A stretch of DNA of 64,000 bases, taken from positions 26,669,456 through 26,733,455 of the forward strand of contig OZ024875.1 of NCBI GenBank assembly GCA_964017185.1, read 5' to 3'. Origin of the DNA: Rugalucina vietnamica. Lineage: Eukaryota; Mollusca; Bivalvia; Lucinida; Lucinidae. Positions 24,637 to 34,730 of this stretch are shown piece by piece; position 1 is the first letter of the stretch, and the number at the start of each line of letters is the position of its first letter. The notes beneath the pieces are model-generated. The model saw nothing but the letters and a program-made list of their open reading frames with translations. It had not been told where the DNA came from and ran no database searches. The position numbers and the translations under genes are program-made.

Positions 24637-24826
24637 GAGCCCCGTTTCTTTTCATCTGTTTTGAATCGTGGTTTGGCTTTTGAACGTTTCTTACGAGCTT
24701 GAATGGCCAATGCTGTAAACAGAACAAAATGACATTTAGATAACCTATCTGCATAAGCAATCACACATCATTCTGGACAGCAGAAAGAAATTTGCGGTCA
24801 CCTTTGCGAGGAATTTTTGAGCTCAT
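24637..24826 (-). CDS. Possible 5' end of a gene for a small basic protein (two exons)
   Basis: An ATG at 24826 starts a 25-nt exon (to 24802) followed by a GTGACC donor. A CAG acceptor at 24713 opens a 76-nt exon (24712-24637) ending in a perfect GTAAGT donor. The phases fit and give MSSKIPRKALAIQARKKRSK followed by ~13 more mostly basic residues, a nuclear or nucleolar style. Upstream is a GC-rich CCGCATGCGCAA resembling an NRF1 site and a CATTATGGGAA motif, as in housekeeping promoters. I do not recognise the protein and found no further exon to the left, where repeats dominate. It may be a real gene start, or a fragment left after repeat invasion. Confidence 0.45.
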
Positions 24827-24862
24827 TCTGAAAGTTTATCCACCATTCATTTGTAGAATTTC

Positions 24863-24872
24863 CGCATGCGCA
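24863..24872. promoter_or_regulatory. NRF1-like palindrome upstream of the small-protein start
   Basis: CGCATGCGCA lies about 40 bp upstream of the candidate ATG at 24826. The NRF1 consensus is close to YGCGCATGCGCR. The same core also occurs in the TIR of the element at 6703-7457, so it could be repeat-derived. Confidence 0.35.
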
Positions 24873-24970
24873 AGGTTGCTAAGTTGCATTATGGGAAATA
24901 AGACATCCGTCTACAGTGCACGTGCAAAAGTGCTACATTAGATTGCCAAGCCGTTTCGATCAACACTTCG

Positions 24971-25180
24971 TCATATTTGCCACAATACATGAGTGTGAAG
25001 GTCCCAAACTGAGCTTCCATATTCCAAGACCGGCCGCACCAGTCCTTTATAAGCTGCTTCTTTCACATCTGGGGGACAAGAATACAAATTTCTCCTTAAG
25101 AATCCGAGAGTTCTGTTAGCCTTTGTACAGACATTGGAAATATGAGTATTCCATTTCAAATCATTTGTGATAGTTACACC
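24971..25180 (-). pseudogene. CR1/jockey-like LINE reverse transcriptase, downstream part
   Basis: The minus-strand frame reads LGVTITNDLKWNTHISNVCT, KANRTLGFLRRNL and LVRPVLEYGSSVWD, the thumb-side part of non-LTR reverse transcriptases. It continues, without missing residues, the fragment at 30270-30506, from which it is separated by a 5.1-kb insertion. The frame decays after SSVWD. Confidence 0.8.
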
Positions 25181-25619
25181 TAGTTGCGAAACCTCACTCC
25201 ACTACGTTGACATTTGATTTGAAACGCTTGTGTTCACCAGAGTGGCACTTGATTAGTGCCAAGCTTATGGAACCATTAATTAATTAACTGAAATTATATT
25301 GGCTTATGTATGTTAAAATCAAATTTAAGAAAACTTACTTTGAAAAAAAAAAAAAAAAAAAAGGAATAAATAAAAATAAATTTTGAAAATGTGTTTCTTT
25401 TTGCTAATCTCAGCATGAATTATCTGTGACATGTACATCGTAAAACAACGAAATGGTATGGCGATTTTAAACTTACGAATTATTAATACTGTTTTTTTTT
25501 ATTTTCTAAGTCAAGAAACATGCCTTGTAAGCCATGTTTGTAACCAGGTTATATGAAAACTTATCTAGAATAAGTTATTTGAGTAAAACATTCTATTTAG
25601 GGCAACGGTAATATTTTAT

Positions 25620-25700
25620 GGGCCGAAATGGTCATGGGCCGAAATGGTTATGGGCCGATATTGTCATGGGCCGAAATGGTTATGGGCCGAAATGACCAGT
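25620..25700. repeat. Array of ~16-bp units ATGGGCCGAAATGGTC
   Basis: About five tandem units with small variations lie just left of the inverted arm at 25770. The unit shares GGCCGAA with the arrays at 27.0-28.1 and 31.6-32.6 kb. Confidence 0.75.
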
Positions 25701-25769
25701 TACCCGTTCGGGCTGTATGACACATTCGGAATGCTTTTGTGTAAACATGCATGGAGATTGTAAATAACA

Positions 25770-25860
25770 CACGGTAGGTAACCAAAACGGATCCTTTCAG
25801 AGGAAATATGCGTTTCCCGTTCCTTTCGGAGGAAGGGACGGTTCCTTTCAGAGGAAATTG
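25770..25860 (+). repeat. Left long inverted arm of the 5.1-kb insertion
   Basis: Carries ACACGGTAGGTAACCAAAAC followed by GGATCCTTTCAGAGGAAAT; the inverted copy is at 30155-30245. Motifs of the GGATCCTTTCRGAGG type also occur at 28770-28855 and 29740-29790. Confidence 0.8.
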
Positions 25861-26698
25861 GTAGACGAAGACTTTTAAACGCTAGAAACATAATCAACCG
25901 TTGGGTGATATCCTCAGATAAATAGTCCACGTAATGCACAACAAAATGAATTTGGTAGCTGAAGCGAAAATTCGCAATGTGCTTCTTTGTTTTCGCCGTT
26001 TTAAATGAAATAAGTACCATTCTTTAAGAATGCGACAGTACAGGCTGCACTCAAAACGGCTGTGTATAAAACCTGTAACCGAACCAAACCGAACCGAACC
26101 TACGGAAATTACCGAACATATCCGGCCGAACCTACGGAAATTATCGAACACCCGGACCGGACCTATGGCAATTATGATCTTTCGATACCGGGAATTAATT
26201 GCATTACCTGTTAAAATGACCAAAATTTTGAAGTTCAAGCACTTACTTCACTATTTACAAAGGGCTTTATGTAATTTTACCGCTAAGTTAAGCTTAATGA
26301 AAGATCATAAAGGTTGTTTGTTTATTTATTTGTTTGTTTTTTAAGTATCTATATTATAATGGCGTATTTTCTTTTCCTTTCCTATTGTAATGGTGCGGTT
26401 GTATTTAATACTTCAAAGATTACTAAGAGCAAAGTCTTTCTATACACAGTGAACCCCTGCTGTGATGCATGACCACCTTCACTGAATAGCTGATGATAAT
26501 CCTTCTGTATCCAATTACTGTTAATAAACGCAGGTGTCACTTTCATAATCATGTCTTTATCACGATAAAGACTGTCTTTCACGCCCTCGTCAAACATAGC
26601 TAATTATCGGATTGATATCGCGATTATTATTCTTTTAATTGATTCTATATGTCAATTAAGTTTAACAAACAATCCAAATAACAAAATCATACAAATTT

Positions 26699-26703
<5 letters not shown>

Positions 26704-26759
<56 letters not shown>
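26704..26759. repeat. Poly(A) run of 56 bases
   Basis: An uninterrupted A run inside the 5.1-kb insertion. No retroposon body could be matched to it on the left. Confidence 0.95.
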
Positions 26760-26761
<2 letters not shown>

Positions 26762-26834
26762 TTTATGAAACACTATGCCCCCAACAGATACGTCACTTTC
26801 AAGATGCAACCGAAAAATGAAAAATTATAATTCA

Positions 26835-28095
26835 TATAACCTGTTAACCGAACTGGGTCCGAACTTGTTAGCCGAGCTGTGTCCGAAATGTAAACCAAAC
26901 TGAGGCCGAACATGTTTACCTAACTGGGGCCGAACCTGTAAACCGAACTGGGGCCGAACCTGTTGACAGGTTCGGCCCCAGTTCGGTAAACATGTTCGGC
27001 CCCAGTTCGGTTAACAGGTTCGGTAACAGTTCGGCCTCAGTTCGGCTAATAGGTTCGGTTTACACGTTCGGACCCAGTTCGGCTAACCGGTTTGGTTAGC
27101 AGGTTCGGCCACAGTTTGGCTAGCAGGTTCGGCCACGGTTCGGTAAGCAGGTTCGGCCAAAGTTCGGTTAGCAGGTTCGGCCACAGTTCGGTTAGCAGGT
27201 TCTGTCATAGTTAGGTCAGCAGGTTCGGCCACAGTTCGGCTAGTTCGGCCACAGTTCGATTAGCTGGTTCGGTCACAGTTCGGTAAGCAGGTTCGGCCAC
27301 AGTTCGGTTAGCAGGTTTGGCCACAGTTCCGTTAGCAGGTTCGGCCACAGTTCCGTTAGCAGGTTCGGCCACAGTTTGGTTAACAGGTTCGGTGCCAGTT
27401 CGGTGAAAGTGTTCGGCCCAAGATCGACTAATAGGTTCGGTCCCAGTTCGGCTAGTTCGGCCACAGTTTGGTTAGCAGGTTCGGCCACAGTTCAATTAGC
27501 AGGTTCGGCCAAAGTTCGGTTGGCAGGTTCGGCCACAGTTCGGTTAGCAGGTTCGGCCACAGTTCGGTTAGCAGGTTCGGCTACAGTTCGGTTAGCAGGT
27601 TCGGCCACAGTTCGGTTAGCAGGTTCGGCCACAGTTCGGTTAGCAGGTTCGGTCACAGTTCGGTTAGCAGGTTCGGTCACAGTTCGGCTAGCAGGTTCGG
27701 CCACAGTTCGGTTAGCAGGTTCGGCCACAGTTCGGTTAGCAGGTTCGGCCACAGTTCAGTTAACAAGTTCGGTGCCAGTTCGGTGAAAGTGTTCGGCCCA
27801 AGATCGGCTAACAGGTTTGGTCCCAGTTCGGCTAGTTCGGCCACAGTTCGGTTAGCATGTTCGGTCACAGTTCGGTTAGCAGGTTCGGCCACAGTTCGGT
27901 TAGCAGGTTAGGCCACAGTTCGGTTAGCAGGTTCGGTCACAGTTCGGTCAGCAGGTTCGGCCACAGTTCGGTTAGCAGGTTCGGTGCCAGTTCGGTGAAA
28001 GTGTTCGGCCCAAGTTCGGCTAACAGGTTCGGTCCCAGTTCGGCTAACACGTTACAGGTTCAGCCTCAGTTCGGTTTATATGTTCGGACCCAGTT
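26835..28095. repeat. 24-bp minisatellite with orientation switch
   Basis: Tandem copies of about GGTTCGGCCACAGTTCGGTT AGCA fill 1.25 kb. At about 26962 (CCTGTTGACAGG) the orientation flips, the left 120 bp reading as the reverse complement. Four higher-order blocks are marked by GGTGCCAGTTCGGTGAAAGT. The long ORFs here are repeat artefacts. Confidence 0.93.
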
Positions 28096-28178
28096 ATTTA
28101 TTTATTTTATTTTATTTTATTTTATTTTATTTTATTTTATTTTATTTTATTTTATTTTATTTATTTATTTATTTATTG
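28095..28178. repeat. (TTTTA)n and (TTTA)n microsatellite
   Basis: A run of TTTTA pentamers followed by TTTA tetramers directly after the minisatellite. Confidence 0.95.
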
Positions 28179-28609
28179 CCGTATTTAGCCGTATACAGTT
28201 TGAATTCCCGAGCTGTCCACGTTTTTCACATGAGATCTTGCAAATAAGAAACTAGTTGCATGAAAATTTGTCTAATGACCCGGAAAATCAATTCACTTAT
28301 GGTCCGTCATTCATTTAAAGAACGTATTTTGTATTTTGATTTTCTTGCTTTGTGTTTATCGGTTTCGTATCAAGTACTCCTTGCGATTATATATAGGCCC
28401 TAAGAATCGCTCTTCCATACATCTACCTCTTATTTTTCCAAATTAAACCGGTATTGATGCTAAATCTCGGTATCGATATATCGGCATTTTCCGTAGGTTC
28501 GGCCCGGAACGTACGGTAATTCCCGTAGGTTCGGTCGGGTAAGTTCGGTAATTTCCGTAGGTTCGGTTTGGTCTGGTTCGGTTACAGGTTTTATACATAA
28601 CCACTCAAA

Positions 28610-30150
28610 ACCGCTTTTTTAATCTCAAATGAAGATATTTGCAACGAAATTCTTCGAAATACAATATGAAATATATTTTTTTGTACTACCACACAGTAAA
28701 ACTCAATCAAAATACACTAATTCGCTCACAAAAAGTAAAATATTAACCATCACCAGAAAGTCATGTAGAAACGGATCCTTTCGGAGCACACCTGAAGTTG
28801 TAATTTTTGGGCACCGGCTGTGATCAGAGTATCTGGCACCGGATCCTTTGGGAGAAATTTTACCACTAAAGCATATCTTAATGGCATATTCACTAGCTAT
28901 TCTTTTCTGTAAGATCTTTTATAGCCACTGATACCGTCATTCCATTCAAGTTGCCGCAAAATCCTAAATGCGCCAATCAAGGAGAAAACAAATCATTTGT
29001 GTGTAGACACCTACAATCCAGCAATACCGTCCAGTGGGCCCCTAAGGCATGCTCCACGAAAGGCTTGATCAAAAACATGAAATGGTAGAATTACTTCCTT
29101 GTGTACCGAAAAATAAACATTTAAGGGGCTGTGCGTTTAGTCTTATTGCCATGTTTTCTATTTGCACTCTCTAGCAAACCTGCACTTCGTGACCTCGCTC
29201 CTTTAGTTGCATTTAAACAAAAGTCGAACTGATTGTGGATTTTGTAACTTTACCTGTAGCTGCATTATTTTCGTGTTAATCGTGTTTTTTTTTTATTATT
29301 ATTTTAGCAGCAGCTAAAAACTTCCAGTAAAAACATTAAATAGCCTACAAAACTAGTAAAATCAAACGATTTTCGGCTTTGAGTCGCTAATTCTACTATT
29401 GTTTCCCCTGATCCATTTATAGACATATGCAGTTCCTGGACCTTCTTTACTTACTTCCTGTCCTTAAAGTTTACAAATAAAAACTCGTTTGTTACAATGC
29501 GGAATGCTTACGTATTAAAAAGAATTTGGAGTAATGAAAATATCATAAAGTGTTCTTTTTTCCGACCTTATTTTTGACAAACTAGCAGAAACACTCTTAA
29601 TTTTACACGTCTAAGTTATTTACAGTGCATACGTGTAGTACCAAACATTTTGTTACCCGTCATCATTTTCGTGATTGAAAGAACAGTAACTCTGAAGTGG
29701 TATCATCATGTGAAGGTAATGCATGTAAGCACATTTCCTCCTGAAGGATCCATAGCCTCAGCTCCGAAAGGATCCTGTGCCCGTCTCCCTGAGGAACCGT
29801 TTCCACCAACAGAAGTTGTTTTTCACGTTTATTTATCAAGTACAAGTATATTACCACTTTATTCATTTAATTTCAGATTGGCAAATACAATATCTAGGGA
29901 CAAGAAGTGCTAAAACGTTTTGATCAATGACATTTTCCCAAAAATTCAAGGGTTTTCACCTGCCTGTCGTCACAAAATGCAGTTCTCGGCCAACATTTTT
30001 ATCTCGTAAACAATTACGAAATGGTTGTGCACATAAAGAAAGCGCTGAGATTGTACCTTGATTACAACGTCATTACGTGCGCACACGTTTTGTACTTATT
30101 GTTCGCGATAAAACCTCAAAAATCGTTTCTCTAAACACAACGACGACGAT
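28610..30150. other. Unassigned interior of the 5.1-kb insertion
   Basis: A+T-rich, no recognisable gene. GGATCCTTT-type motifs at 28770-28855 and 29740-29790 repeat those of the inverted arms. Confidence 0.4.
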
Positions 30151-30154
30151 ATTG

Positions 30155-30245
30155 ACGATTTCCTCTGAAAGGAACCGTCCCTTCATCCTAAAGGAACCGA
30201 CAACGCACATTTCCTCTGAAAGGATCCGTTTTGGTTACCTACCGT
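30155..30245 (-). repeat. Right long inverted arm of the 5.1-kb insertion
   Basis: The inverted counterpart of 25770-25860, ending GGATCCGTTTTGGTTACCTA just before CCGTGT. Differences are few and scattered. Confidence 0.8.
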
Positions 30246-30269
30246 GTAACAGCTGAAGGTCTGAGTCTA

Positions 30270-30506
30270 AGTTACACCCAGGTATTTTATGCTTTCAACG
30301 TTTTCCAGTACAGTGCCCTCAAGGGTGTAGTTAGCCTGTATCTTACTAGACCGTTTATTTGTCAGCTGCATCATGTTGCATTTGACGGGTTGAAATCTCA
30401 TTCCCCATTTCCTAGCCCAACTGCCTAAACGATCAATGTCTCTCTGAAGTTTCAATGTATCCTCTTCATTCTTTAGAGATATTGTATGGCCGGACAGACT
30501 CAGCAA
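30270..30506 (-). pseudogene. CR1/jockey-like LINE reverse transcriptase, upstream part
   Basis: The minus-strand frame contains DIDRLGSWARKWGMRFQPVK and ENVESIKYLGVT, typical of non-LTR reverse transcriptases just after the catalytic core. It breaks at LGVT, where the second part (24971-25180) takes up with LGVTITNDLKW. AGTTACACC is present at both breaks. Confidence 0.8.
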
Positions 30507-30519
30507 ATCTGGGTCATCA

Positions 30520-31060
30520 TTGAGTCAGACGGAGGGTCAGATTTTGATAGATATCATGAATGACCACGGTTTGGAACAATTAGTCAATTTCCCCACCAGA
30601 GAAAGAAATACTTTGGACTTAATTTTGACCTCTCTTCCTGGTCAGTTTGCAGACATTCATTACCCGGATAAGCTCATTGATCATGACATTGTTTCTGGCA
30701 CTTTGAAAATTGCTATCCCCCCAATAAAGAAACCTAGGAGAAAAGTGTATTGTTATCAGAAAGGTGATTATGAATCTATGAGAGCAGAAACACTTAAATT
30801 TGCAAAGGAAAGATAAGTCAACGGTTACTCAGATACTCGGTCGGTCCATCTCATTACATCGCTTATTCAGGAATCGGCAGATAAACATATCCCCTCAAAA
30901 ACTAGTCGCTCAGTTTCCTCTGTCCCTTGGATAGCACCTGAAATAAGGAGGAAGATTCGCAGAAAAAATGTAACTCATGCAAAAGCTTGGAACAATTTCT
31001 ATCTTCTGATACTGAGTCGATCAATTTCTGATCATCACCTCAGGTGTGGGGTGGGTGGCT
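30520..31060 (+). pseudogene. LINE endonuclease-domain fragment
   Basis: The plus-strand frame has DIMNDHGLEQLVNFPTRERN, TLDLILTSLPGQ and LIDHDIVSGTL, matching the end of the APE-type endonuclase domain (FPTR..NTLDLI and DHD blocks). It stops at 30815 but LINE-like sequence continues. It lies head to head with the reverse-transcriptase fragment ending at 30506. Confidence 0.75.
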
Positions 31061-31229
31061 AAATTTAAAATTTAGTCAAGGGGAAAAAAATTGGGGTGGG
31101 CCATTAAAGCTATTTATAAGATATAGATAGAGGCATACTAAAACGCATGCCTCTGGGCCTATGTTTAAATAGAAGCCTTAGTCTTAAGAAGGGAGACTAT
31201 TCCAAACCGGAATAGTTCTGGGGAAAAAT

Positions 31230-31590
31230 GAGTTTTTCAGGGCATTACTATAGGCAAATTGTCTTGTATACTGTGATTCATGCGATGCCCGAGTTCGCCT
31301 TAGGTTGGGTGCCGGGGTCAGGTATTGTCTTTATCAAGAGACACTGTACCGGAGTGTATCTTGTAGAAGAAGGTTCAGGAGGACCTCTCTCTGCGGGACT
31401 GCATGGATGGCTACTCAAGCTCGTCAAGCATATCACCGACGCTACTGGAGTTCCTCCATCTCCTGCAGGTCCACCTGGCGGCAGTTTTCTGCACCTTCTC
31501 CACCTTAGGAGTCTGAATTTCATTATAGAGATGCCAAATAGGAGCTGCATACTCAAGTTGAGGACGAACCAATGTTTTGAACCGCGGTTA
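31230..31590 (-). pseudogene. LINE reverse transcriptase C-terminal fragment
   Basis: The minus strand reads FKTLVRPQLEYAAPIWHLYN then VEKVQKTAARWTCRRWRNSS and SVGDMLDELE before a stop, the end of a CR1/jockey-type reverse transcriptase. It is from a different copy than that at 24971-30506. It abuts the AAAGTGAC-flanked element on its right. Confidence 0.8.
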
Positions 31591-31954
31591 GGGGAAAGTG
31601 ACGAATCCGGGTCGTTTCGGCCCTGGGTCGTTTCGGCCTAGGTCGTTTCGGCCAATTTGGGGGTCGTTTCGGCCTTGGTAGGTGGGTCGTTTCGGCCAAT
31701 TTTCTTGGTGAGTCGATTCGGCCCTGAGTCGTTTCGGCCAAAGTTTATGGAGATCTTCTGGTAAGTAACTCAAAGATAAATTGATCTTCTGCAGTACATG
31801 CGTTTTCGTGGAGTATGCATGTGAGATATTTTGAAAGTATTGTAGTCACAGTTCCAGCCTCACATATTCTTTGTGTCTCGGAAAAAATCCCATTGACATT
31901 TAATGATTAGTATTGGTGATAGAAAGGATTGATAGGGTTGAGCGAATGATAGAC

Positions 31955-31957
<3 letters not shown>

Positions 31958-32026
<69 letters not shown>
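31958..32026. repeat. (GATA)n microsatellite
   Basis: About 17 tandem GATA units. Confidence 0.97.
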
Positions 32027-32133
32027 GTGAAAACTCGTGTCTGTAATCAGCAATGCTAATCCATGGTGATTGATTATCTATGTACTCAATTAAAGTGTGA
32101 AAACGTGTGCTTGTCAATTTAATTTAAGTCTAC

Positions 32134-32235
32134 GCATGTGAAAACCAACAGTTTTGGAGTCCGACCAGGTTAATCACAAACCAGCCTGTACAGTCATAAA
32201 AGCAGGCCAGAGTCTTGATGAGTTCGAGATGAGAA
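32134..32235. mobile_element. Partial TGAGCC-type element
   Basis: Only the part from CATGTGAAAACCAACAGTTT to GCAGGCCAGAGTCTTGA remains. It lies inside the AAAGTGAC-flanked element at 31603-32615. Confidence 0.5.
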
Positions 32236-32623
32236 AATATAAGGAATCTTATGAAATTAAACCGTTTGTGCTTTTTTGTTTTATAATGATTATTCATGAC
32301 GCCATAGAAATGACCATTGTAGTTTCTCTATTGTTTTAATGGAATAAAGATGCATTTTTTCACCCTATAATAGACCCAAGTACCCTTGCAAGACTGGCTG
32401 CATGGAAACTAGCCTCGTATAACATACACATCTAGCATAAAGTATATTTTAACGTATATAAGGATTGAATAAAATCAAGGCCGAAACGACTCACCAGAAT
32501 TGGCCGAAACGACCCAGGGCCGAATCGACTCAGGCCGAAACGACCCAGGCCGAAATGACCCACAGCCGAAACGACTCAAGGCCGAAACGACTCACGACCG
32601 AAACGACTCGTTACCAAAGTGAC

Positions 32624-33547
32624 TATGGTAAATAATCGAACTCGCTTATACAGTAATGCTCTAAAATTATTTCCGACTTTGAAATGTCGCTTAGACATAA
32701 GACATACAAAAATTCAGAAATGATAAGATCATGAAGATATTTTATGACTACGGCAAGGGGGGAAGAGTGGTGAGAGCCATGAGAGATAGATGGGCTATTT
32801 GTGCCTCCAGGCAAAGCTGACAACACAACGACCGAAACCTGCATGATTACTGTCAACAGCTTAAACCATAGCCCGAGTCTGCCCAAGAAAGGTTTTGTTA
32901 ACGTTCCAGTCAACAGCTATGGTCATGTCGGGACGTTGCCTCCATTTTATGGAACTTTTACCCAAAATTAGGATGTCATGGCATGCAAAAAGTGATTCAA
33001 ATAAAACCACCCAACTAAGCCAGTTTAACTTGAACCACTTTCTAGACCTGAGCGAGTAACCAGATGGTCAGTCAGTAGCGTATAAACTTTGCCTGGAAGC
33101 ACAAGCGGCACATCTACACATATTTCTTTATGCCCAATGGACGGGGCCACCAGGAATCTGAATCTGAATAGTTTACCGGTGACACGCCAAATGACATTAT
33201 TTCAGGGGTTCGAGTGACTGTAAGGCTAAGGTAGTGATATCATTTCAAGAGTGAAGCGAACTTGGACACACAATCATCTGACATTTCAGCAGTAGAAAAC
33301 AAAGAGTCAGGGAGGTCATTCCAGTCCCTGATAGTCCGGGGAAAGAAACTACATTTATAGTCCTCTATACTAGCGGGTGGGAGCTGAAATGCCTTGGAGT
33401 GACTATTTCTGCAACACCTAGACTTGGGGATAATGTCATCTGTGTGTATTCTGTAGGAAAAGTGGGTTAGTCAAACCATACATAAACACATCCTTATTGA
33501 AGTATATGCTGGGTGTCATGAAATCCATATATGCTGGGTCCGATAAA
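32624..33547. other. Unassigned stretch
   Basis: Besides the SINE tail at 32885, CATTCCAGTCCCTGATAGTC and nearby sequence may be diverged LINE. No supportable gene. Confidence 0.35.
32885..32945 (-). mobile_element. SINE 3'-tail fragment
   Basis: The minus strand reads CGTCCCGACATGACCATAGC then TGTTGACTGGAACGTTAAC. The same tail lies in the opposite orientation at 33548-33660. Confidence 0.5.
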
Positions 33548-33660
33548 ATTGAGACAACGTCCCGACATGACCATAGCTGTTGACTGTAACGTAAAGCAGT
33601 AAATCAATCAATCAATCGATCGATCGACGAACGAACGAACAAGCGAACGAACGAACAAAC
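33548..33660 (+). mobile_element. SINE 3'-tail fragment with tetranucleotide tail
   Basis: CGTCCCGACATGACCATAGC, then TGTTGACTGTAACG, then (AATC)n, (GATC)n and (GAAC)n repeats and an A-run. The tail type is common in retroposons. Confidence 0.55.
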
Positions 33661-33812
33661 CAAAAAAAAAAAAAAAAACATACTCGAGGATTGGCAGCTT
33701 CAGATACCTAATTTCTTGTATTTCGTTTCGGCAATGAGTTATCTGAACTCAATTTGTGTTCAATTTGTCTCGTACCTTTGTGTTTTACGTTATTTTGTAA
33801 AAGAATAAGGTA

Positions 33813-34730
33813 CGTGGGTGATCCAATAAAGAATGGGACTTTTTGAATTATTTCTATGTGAATAGTATTTTCATGTTGGGAGCAAATTATTATTGTTGCT
33901 CAATATAATGTGACCCCAATTCACTGCTAAAATTTTACATCTAAACAACAACCTGCCGTTGCCTAGCAACGAGAGAATATTAGTAAACAGTCCATGGCCA
34001 CGTGGGTAATATGTACCTAAATTTGGTTGCCATGGCAAATGGTTGCAACAAAAATCAACTAATGACACACTGTAGTTTAGACCATGCATTGCTGGTTTTA
34101 TGTGCTGCAAATATCACAACTTTAAACAGGGTGAGTATTTTTGCGAGAAAAGATGGGTTTTGTTTGCGAAAAAGTACAATGAAATTTGGGGGTGGGGATA
34201 TATTTCATAGCCTGAGTATAAAGGACATAATAAATTGTTATGAACATTGAAATTATCAGTTACAGTGCAAATATTACAAATGAATTACATGTACAAAAGA
34301 GACAACCGACCTTTTAGATTTATGTTGCCTAGCAACCACAGAACTCAGAAAATGCTCTAAGTCAGAATTCATAGAGTAGAATGGTTGCTAGGCAACCACC
34401 TCTCGATCACTAACGCTACATCCAAATTGATTGTAGAAAAACATTTCATAGATGATGTTTAACACAGACAATACTCAAGTATGATCAGTTATCTTTTTCA
34501 AAATGTGTGGCATAGCTCCATTTTAATAGGTAATATTAGTTCAAAGGACAGATCGTGGCCATAGATACTACACAAGTAGTTCTCAAGTAACCATAGCAAC
34601 CAAAGTTGTTGAGCAAATCTGATAAAAAGGGCTCTATAGAGAGATCAGGTGTGTATCTAGTAAATGAAAGTTCAGTCAGTAGGGTTTATGAAATAGGAGA
34701 AAAGTCCCATTCATTATTGGATCACCCTCG
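33813..34730. mobile_element. Mariner-like TIR element (918 bp)
   Basis: About 31-bp inverted ends, CGTGGGTGATCCAATAAAGA at the left and the inverse of CGAGGGTGATCCAATAATGA at the right, are flanked by TA on both sides, as in Tc1/mariner. No transposase. The inside holds four X-box-like palindromes of the type GTTGCC(T/A)(A/T)GCAAC. Confidence 0.85.

Larger units (their letters stand above)
26049..28609. mobile_element. Inner TIR unit carrying the minisatellite
   Basis: Left GTATAAAACCTGTAACCGAA with CCGAACCTACGGAAATTACC is matched in inverted order at 28490-28590. The arms (~120 bp) are themselves built of CCGAAC motifs. A 56-base poly(A) lies at 26704-26759. Confidence 0.65.
25181..30269. 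mobile_element. 5.1-kb nested insertion in the LINE, flanked by 9-bp duplication
   Basis: AGTTACACC flanks both sides (25172-25180 and 30270-30278), and removing the insert restores the LINE frame. The outermost ends (TAGTTGCGAAACCTC and inverted TAGACTCAGACCTTC) are only weakly alike. Inside are inverted arms at 25770-25860/30155-30245 (ACACGGTAGGTAACCAAAAC), inner inverted arms at 26049-26180/28490-28609, a 24-bp minisatellite, a 56-base poly(A) and TTTTA repeats. No transposase found. A 9-bp duplication fits Mutator-like elements, but the class is open. Confidence 0.65.
31603..32615. mobile_element. TIR-like element with GGTCGTTTCGGCC arrays (1013 bp)
   Basis: AAAGTGAC occurs on both sides as an 8-bp target duplication. 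The left end carries about seven copies of GGGTCGTTTCGGCC (31610-31740) and the right end about eight of the inverted GGCCGAAACGACTC (32480-32610). The centre has a (GATA)n tract and an element fragment. No ORF of interest. Confidence 0.8.

Noticed and set aside
27376..27911. Long overlapping ORFs on both strands with regular repeats
   Set aside because: They run through the 24-bp minisatellite; a period divisible by three keeps all frames open. Not genes.
26835..28095. CRISPR-like array
   Set aside because: The 24-bp units are contiguous with no unique spacers, and the genome is eukaryotic.
31228..31641. 137-aa plus-strand ORF
   Set aside because: Antisense to a LINE reverse-transcriptase fragment that reads correctly on the minus strand.
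31860..32117. 85-aa minus-strand ORF rich in SIYL repeats
   Set aside because: Translation of the (GATA)n microsatellite.
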